Shown here: positions 43,724 to 53,054 of the stretch, in pieces
How positions within the stretch are numbered: the stretch's first letter is position 1
Layout of the letters: each line of letters opens with the position of its first letter
Assembly (NCBI RefSeq): GCF_902832845.1
Contig: NZ_CADFDB010000001.1
Location: 62,001 to 126,000, forward strand
Length of the DNA: 64,000 bases
Direction of reading: 5' to 3'
Source: Burkholderia metallica
GTDB taxonomy: Bacteria > Pseudomonadota > Gammaproteobacteria > Burkholderiales > Burkholderiaceae
Made by a program: the position numbers and the translations under genes
Notes under the pieces: model-generated
What the model saw: the letters and a program-made list of their open reading frames with translations, nothing else
Databases searched by the model: none
Told to the model about the DNA's origin: nothing

Positions 43724-44265
43724 GGCTCGCCCGCGCGGCCCCCGTGGGCGACACCGCGCCGCGCACGCGGTGCGCGGCGGTGCGTCGGTTCGGCAGCGTG
43801 TCGCGCCGCGTGGCGTTGCGGCTGATGCTTGGCGGTGCGCTCGTCGGGTTCACCGCGGCATCCGCGCAGGCCGAAGGCGCGGGCGACGCGGCGCTCGCGC
43901 GGCAGCACTGGGTGCTCAACTGCATGGGCTGCCACACGGCGACGGGCGGCGGTATTCCCGGCAAGGTGCCGCCGCTGGCCAACTCGCTCGGCTATTTCAC
44001 GCACCTGCCGGCCGGGCGCGAGTACGTGATGCGCGTGCCGGGCGCATCGAATTCGGCGCTGTCGGACCAGGATCTGGCCGACGTGCTCAACTGGGTGCTC
44101 ACGACCATGAACCGCGACGCGCTGCCGCGCGACTTCCGGCCCTATACGGCCGCCGAAGTCGCCGCGCACCGCCGTCCCGCTTTTTCCGACGTCGCGACCG
44201 TGCGCGCCGGCCTCGTTCGCGCGTTGCAGTCGCGCGGGATCGACGGCGTTGCCGAGCGCTACTGA
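43720..44265 (+). CDS. Second c-type cytochrome of aau operon
   Basis: 181 residues from a GTG that overlaps the previous stop (GTGA); an internal ATG at 43834 would cut into the signal peptide. The leader has a hydrophobic stretch (LMLGGALVGFTAASAQA). One haem motif CMGCH (WVLNCMGCHTATGGGIPG) and a possible Met ligand in YVMRVPGASNSALSDQ. It likely relays electrons onward to the oxidase. A second cytochrome is not part of the described Alcaligenes cluster as I recall it. Confidence 0.85.
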   Translation: MRLARAAPVGDTAPRTRCAAVRRFGSVSRRVALRLMLGGALVGFTAASAQAEGAGDAALARQHWVLNCMGCHTATGGGIPGKVPPLANSLGYFTHLPAGREYVMRVPGASNSALSDQDLADVLNWVLTTMNRDALPRDFRPYTAAEVAAHRRPAFSDVATVRAGLVRALQSRGIDGVAERY

Positions 44266-44379
44266 CCGACTCGTTCAGGACATGTCGCGGCCGGGACGAT
44301 GCGGGCCGATGCGTTCGTGCGCATGATCGCGGAAAGCGCGCGGGACGGGGCGTGACGCGCACGCCGCGTGCGGTGTCGC

Positions 44380-44413
44380 AAAAAAAAACCGCCAACCCAT
44401 GACGGGTTGGCGG
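44380..44413 (-). terminator. Terminator of aceA, possibly bidirectional
   Basis: CCGCCAACCC (44389-44398), loop ATGAC, GGGTTGGCGG (44404-44413). On the minus strand it is followed by nine T. It lies 22 bp after the aceA stop and between two convergent transcripts. Confidence 0.9.
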
Positions 44414-44434
44414 CTCGCGTAACGATGGCCGGTA

Positions 44435-46018
44435 TCAGAACTGGTTCATCGTGTTGTCCTTGCCTGCCGCCTTCAGCGCTGCTTCGCCGCTGAAGTATTC
44501 CTTGTGGTCGTCGCCGATGTCCGAACCGGACATGTTCTGGTGCTTCACGCAGGCGATGCCCTGACGGATTTCCTTGCGCTGCACGCCGGCCACGTAGCCC
44601 AGCATGCCCTGGTCGCCGAAGTATTCCTTGGCCAGGTTGTCGGTCGACAGCGCGGCGGTGTGGTACGTCGGCAGCGTGATCAGGTGATGGAAGATGCCCG
44701 CTTCACGCGATGCGTCGGCCTGGAACGTGCGGATCTTCTCGTCGGCGAGCGCCGCCAGTTCCGTGTCGTCGTATTCGACGCTCATCAGCTGCGCACGGTC
44801 GTAGGCCGACACGTCCTTGCCTGCCGCCTTCATCGCGTCGTATGCCTGCTGACGGAAGTTCAGCGTCCAGTTGAACGACGGGCTGTTGTTGTACACCAGC
44901 TTCGCGTTCGGGATCACCTTGCGGATCTCGCTGACCATGCCGCCGATCTGCGCGATATGCGGTTTTTCGGTTTCGATCCACAGCAGGTCGGCGCCGTTCT
45001 GCAGCGACGTGATGCAGTCGAGCACGCAGCGTGCTTCGCCCGTGCCGGCGCGGAACTGGAACAGGTTGCTAGGCAGGCGCTTCGGACGCAGCAGCTTGCC
45101 GTCGCGCTTGATGACCACGTCACCGTTGCCCAGCTGGTCGGCCGACAGCTCTTCGCAGTCGAGGAACGAGTTGTACTGGTCGCCCAGGTCGCCCGGCGTG
45201 TGCGTCACGGCGATCTGCTTGGTCAGGCCGGCGCCCAGCGAGTCGGTACGGGCGACGATGATGCCGTCGTCCACGCCCAGTTCCAGGAACGCGTAGCGGA
45301 TCGCGCGGATCTTCGCGAGGAAGTCTTCGTGCGGCACCGTGACCTTGCCGTCCTGGTGGCCGCACTGCTTCTCGTCGGACACCTGGTTTTCGATCTGGAT
45401 ACAGCAGGCGCCTGCTTCGATGAACTGCTTGGCCAGCAGGTACGTGGCTTCCGCGTTGCCGAAACCGGCGTCGATGTCGGCGATGATCGGCACCACGTGC
45501 GTGACGTGGTTGTCGATCTTCTCCTGGATCGCGGCCTTCGCGGCGGGGTCCTTGGCGGCGTCCAGTTCGCGGAACAGGCCGCCCAGTTCACGAGCGTCGG
45601 CTTGACGCAGGAACGTGTACAGCTCGCGGATCAGCGCGCTAACCGAGGTCTTTTCGTGCATCGACTGGTCCGGCAGCGGGCCGAACTCCGAGCGCAGCGC
45701 GGCGACCATCCAGCCCGACAGGTACAGGTAGCGGCGTTCGGTGCTGTTGAAGTGCTTCTTGATCGAGATCATCTTCTGCTGGCCGATGAAGCCGTGCCAG
45801 CAACCCAGCGACTGCGTGTACTTGGACGGATCGGCGTCGTAGGCGGCCATGTCGGCACGCATGATCTTCGCGGTGTACTTGGCGATGTCCAGGCCCGTCT
45901 TGAACTTGTTCTGCGCACGCATGCGGGCGGCGTACTCGGGGTTGATCGCATTCCACGCGTTGCCGTGGGTTTCCTTCAAACCGGCAACTGCCTTGATGTC
46001 GTCTTGATACTGGGCCAT
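44435..46018 (-). CDS. aceA: Isocitrate lyase
   Basis: 527 residues, the longer isoform found in Burkholderia and Pseudomonas. The catalytic loop is DEKQCGHQDGKVTVP (KKCGH-type, here KQCGH). Other signatures are VPIIADIDAGFGNAEATYLL, GIIVARTDSLGAGL, and the C-terminal YNNSPSFNWTLNF. It splits isocitrate to glyoxylate and succinate, allowing growth on C2 units such as acetyl-CoA from carnitine or fatty acids. The ATG at 46018 has AGGAGAT upstream. A perfect palindrome lies 115 bp before the start and is probably its operator. Confidence 0.96.
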   Translation of the reverse strand: MAQYQDDIKAVAGLKETHGNAWNAINPEYAARMRAQNKFKTGLDIAKYTAKIMRADMAAYDADPSKYTQSLGCWHGFIGQQKMISIKKHFNSTERRYLYLSGWMVAALRSEFGPLPDQSMHEKTSVSALIRELYTFLRQADARELGGLFRELDAAKDPAAKAAIQEKIDNHVTHVVPIIADIDAGFGNAEATYLLAKQFIEAGACCIQIENQVSDEKQCGHQDGKVTVPHEDFLAKIRAIRYAFLELGVDDGIIVARTDSLGAGLTKQIAVTHTPGDLGDQYNSFLDCEELSADQLGNGDVVIKRDGKLLRPKRLPSNLFQFRAGTGEARCVLDCITSLQNGADLLWIETEKPHIAQIGGMVSEIRKVIPNAKLVYNNSPSFNWTLNFRQQAYDAMKAAGKDVSAYDRAQLMSVEYDDTELAALADEKIRTFQADASREAGIFHHLITLPTYHTAALSTDNLAKEYFGDQGMLGYVAGVQRKEIRQGIACVKHQNMSGSDIGDDHKEYFSGEAALKAAGKDNTMNQF

Positions 46019-46132
46019 GTCAATCTCCTGGGAGCAAAGCACGTTTGAGTAACGGGTTGGGCGTGTCCGCCAGGTCTGTCGAAGCGGACTGCATGGGATG
46101 AATGGTAACGCCGCCCGTCAGGCTTTTGGTGA

Positions 46133-46155
46133 TGTCTTATATAAGACATAAGACA
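46133..46155 (-). promoter_or_regulatory. Perfect palindrome plus direct half-repeat upstream of aceA
   Basis: TGTCTTATATAAGACA (46133-46148) is a perfect 16-bp palindrome. The half ATAAGACA is repeated immediately (46148-46155), giving three half-sites in one block. It lies in an AT-rich segment 115 bp before the aceA start, where the promoter would be. This strongly suggests a dimeric repressor or activator site, perhaps for a GntR- or XRE-type carbon regulator. The regulator is not in the window. Confidence 0.65.
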
Positions 46156-46626
46156 TTATTTTTGCTGGTTTTTCAATGAGATACGTTGCGATTTTTGCGA
46201 TGTAAAACATGTTTTCAAGCGACGAAAAGGCGGCGGCGCGGGAATTCGACGAGGATTCCGCAATACGAAACGCGCTTTCGGCTGCTGGAGGCCGGGCCAC
46301 TTTCACACGGGCCCGTGACATCCGTTCGTCGGCACGGCCGAGCGGCACGGGCCGGGCGTGGCGCCGGCATGCGGCGAGCGGCGGTCGGAATCGGCAATGA
46401 CGCGCCGCATGCGGACAAGCCGGCGCAATCTGAAATGCGCTCGAAAACCCCGTCCACCAAGCCTCTGAAGAAACCTAGTGGTTTCCACTCATAGTCGCAA
46501 ACAGTCAAGAACAGGTCGCCGGCGGTCTTCTCGCGGCCAATATGGCTCGTTACTTTTACTCCCACGATGCAGGCCGGGCACACCCCGCGCACCGGCTGCC
46601 GCGAGTCCATCGGGAGGAACCGAACC
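46156..46626. other. aceA/caiX divergent intergenic region
   Basis: About 470 bp without a gene I can support. It holds the remaining aceA promoter region and the control region of the carnitine operon. GAAACC-TAGT-GGTTTC (46470-46485) is a perfect 6-bp dyad 141 bp before caiX and is a candidate site for the carnitine regulator. Short open frames near 46209 lack a family match. Confidence 0.45.
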
Positions 46627-47580
46627 ATGAAGTCGACGAAGATCGCCGCGCTTGCCGCGGCCGTGCTGGCGACCGGCGCGTTCACGCACGCGGCGCGCGC
46701 CGAAACGGAGGCCGCGACCTGCCGCACCGTGCGGTTCGCGGATATCGGCTGGACCGACATCACGTCGACCACGGCGCTCACGTCGACCGTGTTCGAGGCG
46801 CTCGGCTACAAGCCGACCACGACGATCGCGTCGGTGCCGATCTCGTTCGCCGGCCTGAAGAGCAAGCAGCTCGACGTGTCGCTCGGCTACTGGTGGCCCG
46901 TGCAGCAGAAGCAGCTTCAGCCGTTCCTCGACAGCAAGTCGATCAACGTCGTCGAGCCGCCGAACCTGTCGGGCGCGAAGGCGACGCTCGCGGTGCCGAG
47001 CTACGAATACCAGGCCGGGCTGAAGACGTTCGAGGACATCGCGAAGCATCGCGCGGAACTCGACGGCAAGATCTACGGGATCGAGCCGGGCAGCAGCGCG
47101 AACGCGACGATCCAGAAGATGATCGACACGAACCAGTACGGGCTCGGCGGCTTCAAGCTCGTCGAATCGAGCGAGGCCGGGATGCTGGTGACGGTCGAGC
47201 GCGCGGTGCGCGAGAAGAAGTGGGTCGTGTTCCTCGGCTGGGAACCGCATCCGATGAACATCCAGTTGAGCATGAACTACCTGTCCGGCGGCGACGCGGC
47301 GTTCGGGCCGAACTACGGCGAAGCGCGCGTGTACACGCTGACGGCGCCCGACTTCATCGCGCGCTGCCCGAACGCGGGCAAGCTCGTGTCGAACCTGCGC
47401 TTCTCGACGCAGCTCGAGAACCAGCTGATGCAGTCGGTGATGAACAAGACGAAGCCGGCCGACGCCGCGAAGGCGTACCTGAAGAAGAACCCGCAGGTGC
47501 TCGATCCGTGGCTCGCGGGCGTCAAGACGTTCGACGGCAAGGACGGGCTGCCGGCCGTGAAGGCATATCTCGGCCTGTGA
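46627..47580 (+). CDS. caiX: Carnitine ABC transporter substrate-binding protein
   Basis: 317 residues. Signal peptide ending HAARA. The ChoX/CaiX fold shows [60 protein letters not shown] and [20 protein letters not shown]. It is the first gene of the carnitine degradation run, as caiX is in Pseudomonas aeruginosa. The ATG at 46627 follows GGGAGGAA. No permease or ATPase is adjacent. Confidence 0.9.
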   Translation: MKSTKIAALAAAVLATGAFTHAARAETEAATCRTVRFADIGWTDITSTTALTSTVFEALGYKPTTTIASVPISFAGLKSKQLDVSLGYWWPVQQKQLQPFLDSKSINVVEPPNLSGAKATLAVPSYEYQAGLKTFEDIAKHRAELDGKIYGIEPGSSANATIQKMIDTNQYGLGGFKLVESSEAGMLVTVERAVREKKWVVFLGWEPHPMNIQLSMNYLSGGDAAFGPNYGEARVYTLTAPDFIARCPNAGKLVSNLRFSTQLENQLMQSVMNKTKPADAAKAYLKKNPQVLDPWLAGVKTFDGKDGLPAVKAYLGL

Positions 47581-47659
47581 CGGCTGGCGCGCCGCACCCG
47601 GCGCGCGCCGACCCGACATCCGCAATGCGACCCAACCCGAATCAAGCGAGGCAACCAGC

Positions 47660-48589
47660 ATGAATCACGAAGTCATCATCACCTGCGCCGTCACCGGCGC
47701 GGGCGATACGGTCGGCAAGCATCCGGCGATTCCGGTTACGCCGAAGGAGATCGCGGCCGCCGCGATCGAGGCCGCGAAGGCCGGCGCGACGGTCGCGCAC
47801 TGCCACGTGCGCGATCCGCAGACGGGGCGCGGCAGCCGCGACCCGAACCTGTACCGCGAAGTGGTCGACCGCATCCGCTCGGCCGACGTCGACGTGATCA
47901 TCAACCTGACGGCCGGCATGGGCGGCGATCTCGAGATCGGCCCGGGCGAGGACCCGATGCGCTTCGGCAAGGGCACCGACCTAGTCGGCGGCCTCACGCG
48001 CCTCGCGCACGTCGAGGAACTGCTGCCCGAGATCTGCACGCTCGACTGCGGCACGCTGAATTTCGGCGACGGCGACTACATCTATGTGTCGACACCCGCG
48101 CAGTTGCGCGCCGGCGCGAAGCGCATCCAGGAACTCGGCGTGAAGCCGGAGCTGGAGATCTTCGACACCGGCCATCTGTGGTTCGCGAAGCAGTTGCTGA
48201 AGGAAGGGCTGCTCGACGATCCGCCGCTGTTCCAGCTGTGCCTCGGCATTCCGTGGGGCGCGCCGGCCGACACGGGCACGATGAAGGCGATGGTCGACAA
48301 CCTGCCGCCGGGCGCGCACTGGGCCGGCTTCGGGATCGGCCGCATGCAGATGCCGATGGTCGCGCAGGCGATGCTGCTCGGCGGCCACGTGCGCGTCGGC
48401 CTCGAAGACAACATCTGGCTCGATCGCGGCGTGCATGCGACCAACGGCACGCTCGTCGAGCGCGCGAGAGAGATCGTCGAACGGCTCGGCGGCCGCGTGC
48501 TGACGCCGGCCGAAGGCCGCCGCAAGCTCGGCTTGCCGGCGCGCGGCGAGCGTGCGCTCGAACGCCGTCCGGTCGCCGAATTCGCGTGA
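47660..48589 (+). CDS. cdhC: 3-dehydrocarnitine cleavage enzyme (BKACE family)
   Basis: 309 residues. BKACE/DUF849 TIM barrel with zinc-ligand motifs: [13 protein letters not shown] at the N-terminus, [12 protein letters not shown], and [15 protein letters not shown]. In carnitine use it transfers the trimethylamino part of 3-dehydrocarnitine to acetyl-CoA, giving betainyl-CoA and acetoacetate. It sits between the binding protein and carnitine dehydrogenase, the same order as caiX-cdhC-cdhA-cdhB. Confidence 0.93.
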   Translation: MNHEVIITCAVTGAGDTVGKHPAIPVTPKEIAAAAIEAAKAGATVAHCHVRDPQTGRGSRDPNLYREVVDRIRSADVDVIINLTAGMGGDLEIGPGEDPMRFGKGTDLVGGLTRLAHVEELLPEICTLDCGTLNFGDGDYIYVSTPAQLRAGAKRIQELGVKPELEIFDTGHLWFAKQLLKEGLLDDPPLFQLCLGIPWGAPADTGTMKAMVDNLPPGAHWAGFGIGRMQMPMVAQAMLLGGHVRVGLEDNIWLDRGVHATNGTLVERAREIVERLGGRVLTPAEGRRKLGLPARGERALERRPVAEFA

Positions 48590-48677
48590 GCGGTTTCGCC
48601 CCCTGATCGATACGAAGCGGCGGCGCGCTCCGGCGCGGCCGCCCACCGATTTCCCCTGATTTGAAGGATGCGTTGAC

Positions 48678-49643
48678 ATGGCTGTGAAGACCGACATCAA
48701 GACGTTCGCCGCCATCGGCACCGGCGTGATCGGCAGCGGATGGATTTCCCGCGCGCTCGCGCACGGTCTCGACGTGGTCGTATGGGACCCGGCGCCGGGC
48801 GCGGAAGCGCGGCTGCGCGCGAACGTCGCGAACGCATGGCCCGCGCTCGAACGCGTCGGCCTCGCGCCGGGCGCCGATCCCGCGCGGCTGCGCTTCGTTT
48901 CGACGATCGACGCATGCGTCGCCGATGCCGATTTCATCCAGGAAAGCGCGCCCGAGCGCGAGGCGCTGAAGCTCGAACTGCACGAGCAGATCAGCCGCGC
49001 GGCGAAGCCCGACGCGATCATCGCGTCGTCGACGTCGGGGCTGCTGCCGACCGATTTCTACGCACGGGCGACGCATCCGGAGCGCTGCGTGGTCGGCCAT
49101 CCGTTCAATCCCGTGTACCTGCTGCCGCTCGTCGAGGTGCTTGGCGGCGCGCTTACGTCGCCGGAAGCGGTCGAAGGCGCGATGGCGGTCTATCGCTCGC
49201 TCGGCATGCGGCCGCTGCACGTGCGCAAGGAAGTGCCGGGCTTCATCGCCGATCGGCTGCTCGAAGCGTTGTGGCGCGAGGCGCTGCACCTCGTCAACGA
49301 AGGCGTCGCGACGACCGGCGAGATCGACGATGCAATCCGCTTCGGCGCCGGCATCCGCTGGTCGTTCATGGGCACGTTCCTGACCTACACGCTCGCCGGC
49401 GGCGACGCGGGCATGCGACACTTCATGCAGCAGTTCGGCCCCGCGCTCGAACTGCCGTGGACGAAGCTGGTCGCGCCCACGCTCACCGATGCGCTGATCG
49501 ACCGCGTCGTCGAAGGCACGACCGAACAGCAGGGCACGCGCAGCATCAAGGAACTCGAACGCTATCGCGACGAGTGCATCACCGAGGTGCTGAAGTCGAT
49601 CGCCGCGGTGAAGGCGCGGCACGGGATGCGATTCGAAGACTGA
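48678..49643 (+). CDS. cdhA: L-carnitine dehydrogenase
   Basis: 321 residues, 3-hydroxyacyl-CoA dehydrogenase fold. Rossmann start [20 protein letters not shown]. Other signatures are [16 protein letters not shown], the Ser-containing [14 protein letters not shown], and the [14 protein letters not shown] motif with the catalytic His. It oxidises L-carnitine to 3-dehydrocarnitine with NAD. It is followed 11 bp later by the thioesterase gene. Confidence 0.95.
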   Translation: MAVKTDIKTFAAIGTGVIGSGWISRALAHGLDVVVWDPAPGAEARLRANVANAWPALERVGLAPGADPARLRFVSTIDACVADADFIQESAPEREALKLELHEQISRAAKPDAIIASSTSGLLPTDFYARATHPERCVVGHPFNPVYLLPLVEVLGGALTSPEAVEGAMAVYRSLGMRPLHVRKEVPGFIADRLLEALWREALHLVNEGVATTGEIDDAIRFGAGIRWSFMGTFLTYTLAGGDAGMRHFMQQFGPALELPWTKLVAPTLTDALIDRVVEGTTEQQGTRSIKELERYRDECITEVLKSIAAVKARHGMRFED

Positions 49644-49654
49644 GGGCGAAAGCG

Positions 49655-50143
49655 ATGACGGGCGATACCCCGCTGACGATATACCGCGACGTGGTGCGGC
49701 CCGAATGGGTCGACTACAACGGCCACCTGCGCGATGCGTTCTACCTGCTGATCTTCAGCTTCGCGACCGATGCATTGCTCGATCGCATCGGCCTCGACGA
49801 CGCCGCGCGTCGCGAGCGGGGCCGCTCGGTCTACACGCTCGAAGCGCATGTGAACTACCTGCACGAGATCAAGGAGGGCACACCGGTGCGCGTCGATGCA
49901 CGCGTGCTCGCGCACGACGCGAAGCGGCTGCACCTGTATCTCGAACTGTTCGCGCCCGGGCGCGACGATCCGGTATCGGCGAGCGAGCAGATGCTGCTGC
50001 ACGTCGATACGCGCGACGGCGCGAAGTCCGCGCCGTTCGACGACGACGTGGCCGCACACGTGGCCGAGTTGCACGCATTGCAGCGCGACTGCGCGGCGCC
50101 CGCGTATGCGGGCCGCGTGATCGGGCTGCCGCCGCGCCGTTAG
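49655..50143 (+). CDS. cdhB: Betainyl-CoA thioesterase
   Basis: 162 residues, hotdog fold of the 4HBT type, with VRPEWVDYNGHLRDAFYLLI containing the conserved D-x-x-G-H-L motif. It hydrolyses betainyl-CoA to glycine betaine, linking carnitine to the gbc/dgc genes at 8148-19595. It starts 11 bp after cdhA. Confidence 0.92.
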   Translation: MTGDTPLTIYRDVVRPEWVDYNGHLRDAFYLLIFSFATDALLDRIGLDDAARRERGRSVYTLEAHVNYLHEIKEGTPVRVDARVLAHDAKRLHLYLELFAPGRDDPVSASEQMLLHVDTRDGAKSAPFDDDVAAHVAELHALQRDCAAPAYAGRVIGLPPRR

Positions 50144-50176
50144 CCGGCGCGCACCTTCAACCGCGGAGCGCGCACG

Positions 50177-51133
50177 ATGCTCGAACCGGAAATCGCGGCG
50201 TTCGTCGCTGCCGTCGACGCGTGGTATCCGGCCGACGCGGCGGCGCGCTCGCCCGACGCACAGCGGCGCCTCTACGACCGCTTCGCGGCCGAATGGACGC
50301 CGGCCGCGCTGCCGGACGGCATCGTGCAGCACGACGCCGTGTGGCAGACACCCGACGGCCGCGCGATCGCGCTGCGGCGCTACACGTCCATGCACGGCGC
50401 GCCGCGCGGCACCGTGCTGTTCTTTCATGGCGGCGGTTTCGTCGTCGGCTCGCTCGACAGCCATGCGCTGATCACCGCGCAACTGGCGGCCGATACGGGG
50501 CTCGACGTGATCGCGGTCGACTACCGGCTGGCGCCCGAGCATCGTGCGCCGGCCGCGCTTGAAGATTGCCTGGCAGTCACGCGCGCCGCACGCGATGCAC
50601 GCTGGGCGTTCGGGCCGTGCGCGCGCCCGTTGACGCTCGCGGGCGACAGCGCGGGCGGGATGCTCGCGGCGGCGGTGGCCACCGCGTTACGCGATGCGGG
50701 CGAAGCCGGCCTCGACGGTATCGCGCTCGTCTATCCGATGCTCGGCTTCGAACCGCAGTCGCCCGCGCGTGAAACCGAAGCGCACGCGCCGATGCTGACG
50801 CTCGACGACGTTCACCGCTATCGCGCGCTGTATTGGGAAGGCGGCTTGTCCGATGCGCTGGCGCACGGCCACCCGCTGTTGCGCGCGTCGGTGCCGCTCG
50901 CGGCTTCGCGGTTCGACGGCCTGCCGCCCGTGCTCGCGATCGGCGCGGAACACGACCCGCTGCGCGACGATGCGCGCGTGTACGTCGAACGGATTCGCGC
51001 GGCCGGCGGGGCCGCGCACTACTGGATGGGAGAGGGGCTGGTGCACGGCTGCTGGCGCGCGCTCGGGACGAGCCCGCAGGCCGCTCGGATGCACCGGACG
51101 GTCGGCGGTTTTTTGCTCGCACCACACGCGTAG
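50177..51133 (+). CDS. Alpha/beta hydrolase (HSL family), HocS-like acylcarnitine esterase
   Basis: 318 residues. Oxyanion motif FFHGGGFVVGSLDSH, nucleophile elbow LAGDSAGGMLAAAV (Ser), later Asp in GAEHDPLRDD and His in GLVHGCWRALG complete the triad. In Pseudomonas the short-chain acylcarnitine hydrolase hocS lies in this same operon position, so this protein likely deacylates O-acylcarnitines before carnitine oxidation. Substrate is inferred from context. Confidence 0.85.
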   Translation: MLEPEIAAFVAAVDAWYPADAAARSPDAQRRLYDRFAAEWTPAALPDGIVQHDAVWQTPDGRAIALRRYTSMHGAPRGTVLFFHGGGFVVGSLDSHALITAQLAADTGLDVIAVDYRLAPEHRAPAALEDCLAVTRAARDARWAFGPCARPLTLAGDSAGGMLAAAVATALRDAGEAGLDGIALVYPMLGFEPQSPARETEAHAPMLTLDDVHRYRALYWEGGLSDALAHGHPLLRASVPLAASRFDGLPPVLAIGAEHDPLRDDARVYVERIRAAGGAAHYWMGEGLVHGCWRALGTSPQAARMHRTVGGFLLAPHA

Positions 51134-51155
51134 CGGGCGTTACCGGGAGGCAACG

Positions 51156-52343
51156 ATGCAGGCAGCGCAACACCGTATCGAGGACTGGCGGACGTTTTCC
51201 GCCGACGCGGCCATTGCGGCGGCGACGATCGGCGACGGGGCGGTGGACGTCGAATGGAGCGACGCGCGACGATCGCCGTTTCATTTCGACTGGCTGCGCG
51301 ACAACTGCGCGTGTTCCGCGTGCGTGCATGCGGTGACGCGGGAGCAGGTGTTCGAGATCGCCGATGCGCGCGAGGATCTGTGCGCGCTCGCCGTGCTCGT
51401 CGAAGCCGACGGCGCGCTGCATGTCGAGTGGAACGACGGGCATCGCAGCGCGTGGTCGCCCGGCTGGCTGCGTGCGCATGCGTACGACGATGCGTCGCGC
51501 GCGGAGCGCCAGGCCGCGCACGGCCGGCACGTGTGGGCCGGAGACGATGCAACGGCCATCGGCGTGTTCGCGTGGCGCGACGTGATGGAGGATGACGGTG
51601 CGTTGCTCGCGTGGCTCGCCGCTTTGCAGCGCACGGGGCTGACGCGCGTCGAAGGCGTGCCGGCCGAGCGCGGCCGCGTCGACGAGATCGCGCGCCGCGT
51701 CGGCCTGATCCGCGAAAGCAATTTCGGCGTGCTGTTCGACGTCGAATCGAAGCCGCGCCCGGACAGCAATGCGTATACGTCGCTGAATTTGCCGCCGCAC
51801 ACCGATTTGCCGACACGGGAATTGCAGCCGGGCGTGCAGTTCCTGCATTGCCTCGCGAACGACGCGACCGGCGGCGACAGCGTGTTCCTCGACGGCTTCG
51901 CGCTCGCGGACGCGCTGCGGCGCGAGTATCCGGCCGATTTCGAGCGGCTCGCGTCGACACCGTTCGAGTTCTGGAACAAGAGTGCGAACAGCGACTATCG
52001 CTGCTCGGCGCCGGTGATCGGGCTCGATGCGCGCGGCAACGTCACCGAGGTGCGCGTCGCGAATTTTCTGCGCGGGCCGCTCGATGCGCCGGCCGGCTCG
52101 GTCGCGGCCGTCTATCGTGCGTACCGGCGGTTCCTTGCACTGGCGCGCGAGCCGCGCTTTCGGGTGCAGCGCCGACTGCGCGCGGGCGACATGTGGGCGT
52201 TCGACAACCGGCGCGTGCTGCATGCGCGGACGGAATTCGATCCGTCTACCGGTCGCCGGCATCTGCAGGGCTGCTACGTCGATCGCGACGAGTTGCTGTC
52301 GCGGTGGCGCGTGTTGTCGCGCTCGGCAGCCGTCCCGCGCTGA
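51156..52343 (+). CDS. Gamma-butyrobetaine hydroxylase (Fe(II)/2-oxoglutarate dioxygenase)
   Basis: 395 residues. The N-terminal DUF971-like zinc domain has WLRDNCACSACVHAVTREQ. The TauD-like double-stranded beta-helix provides PPHTDLPTRELQPGVQFLHC (His and Asp of the iron site) and RRVLHARTEFDPSTGRRHL (distal His and 2-oxoglutarate Arg). It converts gamma-butyrobetaine to L-carnitine, feeding CdhA. The ATG at 51156 follows GGGAGGC. It is the last gene of the run, closed by tandem hairpins. Confidence 0.93.
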   Translation: MQAAQHRIEDWRTFSADAAIAAATIGDGAVDVEWSDARRSPFHFDWLRDNCACSACVHAVTREQVFEIADAREDLCALAVLVEADGALHVEWNDGHRSAWSPGWLRAHAYDDASRAERQAAHGRHVWAGDDATAIGVFAWRDVMEDDGALLAWLAALQRTGLTRVEGVPAERGRVDEIARRVGLIRESNFGVLFDVESKPRPDSNAYTSLNLPPHTDLPTRELQPGVQFLHCLANDATGGDSVFLDGFALADALRREYPADFERLASTPFEFWNKSANSDYRCSAPVIGLDARGNVTEVRVANFLRGPLDAPAGSVAAVYRAYRRFLALAREPRFRVQRRLRAGDMWAFDNRRVLHARTEFDPSTGRRHLQGCYVDRDELLSRWRVLSRSAAVPR

Positions 52344-52390
52344 CTGGCGCACCCGGCTTCGTCCCGCACGCGCGCTTGCGTCGCGGACGA

Positions 52391-52490
52391 AAAAGCGCCC
52401 GGACGCGAGGCGCCCGGGCGAAGCCACCCGCTGCCGGGCGGCGGAGGTATGCGTTTCACAAAAAAGACGAGCCCCGCAACGGGGCTCGTC
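52391..52490 (-). terminator. Two tandem hairpins with T-runs on the minus strand
   Basis: Hairpin 1 pairs CGCCCGG (52396-52402) with CCGGGCG (52414-52420). Hairpin 2 pairs GACGAGCCCC (52466-52475) with GGGGCTCGTC (52481-52490). Each has an A-run on its left side (T-run on the minus strand), so both best serve the DUF4148 gene, while their stems also close the convergent carnitine operon. Confidence 0.75.
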
Positions 52491-52541
52491 CTGAGACTGC
52501 TTCATCGCGCGATGCGCGGCGCCCGACGGGGGCGCATCGGC

Positions 52542-52841
52542 TTACTGACCGAAGAAGATCGAGTCGCGAGCGTTCGACGACGCTGCGGCCGGGGCGCCCG
52601 AGTGGACGACCGGAGCCGGTTGCGCGCCGTAGCCGCTGGTGTCGGCACCATGAACACGCGCTTCGGCGCTCTGGATGTCGTTCGGGTAGTACGGGCTCGA
52701 CAGGCCCGGCTTGTAGCCGGCTTGTTCGAGCTGAACCAGTTCGTTCTTCACTTGCGCGCGGGTCACGGTGCTTTGGGCGAATGCGCCGAACGAAGCGGAC
52801 AGGGCGGCAGCGGCAACGACTGCGGAAACGAGCGATTTCAT
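52542..52841 (-). CDS. DUF4148 small secreted protein
   Basis: 99 residues. Signal peptide MKSLVSAVVAAAALSASFGA-FA. Then the DUF4148 core TRAQVKNELVQLEQAGYKPG and YYPNDIQSAEARVHG, followed by a low-complexity Ala/Pro tail. These periplasmic proteins are abundant in Burkholderia and their function is unknown. The ATG at 52841 follows GAGGTCATC. It likely makes a single-gene transcript with strong terminators. Confidence 0.9.
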   Translation of the reverse strand: MKSLVSAVVAAAALSASFGAFAQSTVTRAQVKNELVQLEQAGYKPGLSSPYYPNDIQSAEARVHGADTSGYGAQPAPVVHSGAPAAASSNARDSIFFGQ

Positions 52842-53054
52842 GATGACCTCCGGTGTTTTATTGAGTTCGCTGTCGACACCATGTCTTGAGCGATTGATCA
52901 AATCTTAGTCATCGGAAGGTTCAGGGTAAACGCTGATTTTGACGATAGATTGTTTCTTGGGTGGTAACAGTGGCGCGTCGAATCAGTCTTTCAACCGGCT
53001 TTCTTTTCGGTCGGTGTAATAAGTCTGACGAATGTTGCGCGGCACGCATCGCGC

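Noticed and set aside
46209-46400. Short ORF beginning MFSSDEKAAAREFDEDS between aceA and caiX
   Set aside because: It turns into low-complexity Arg-rich sequence after about 30 residues and shows no ribosome site or family match.
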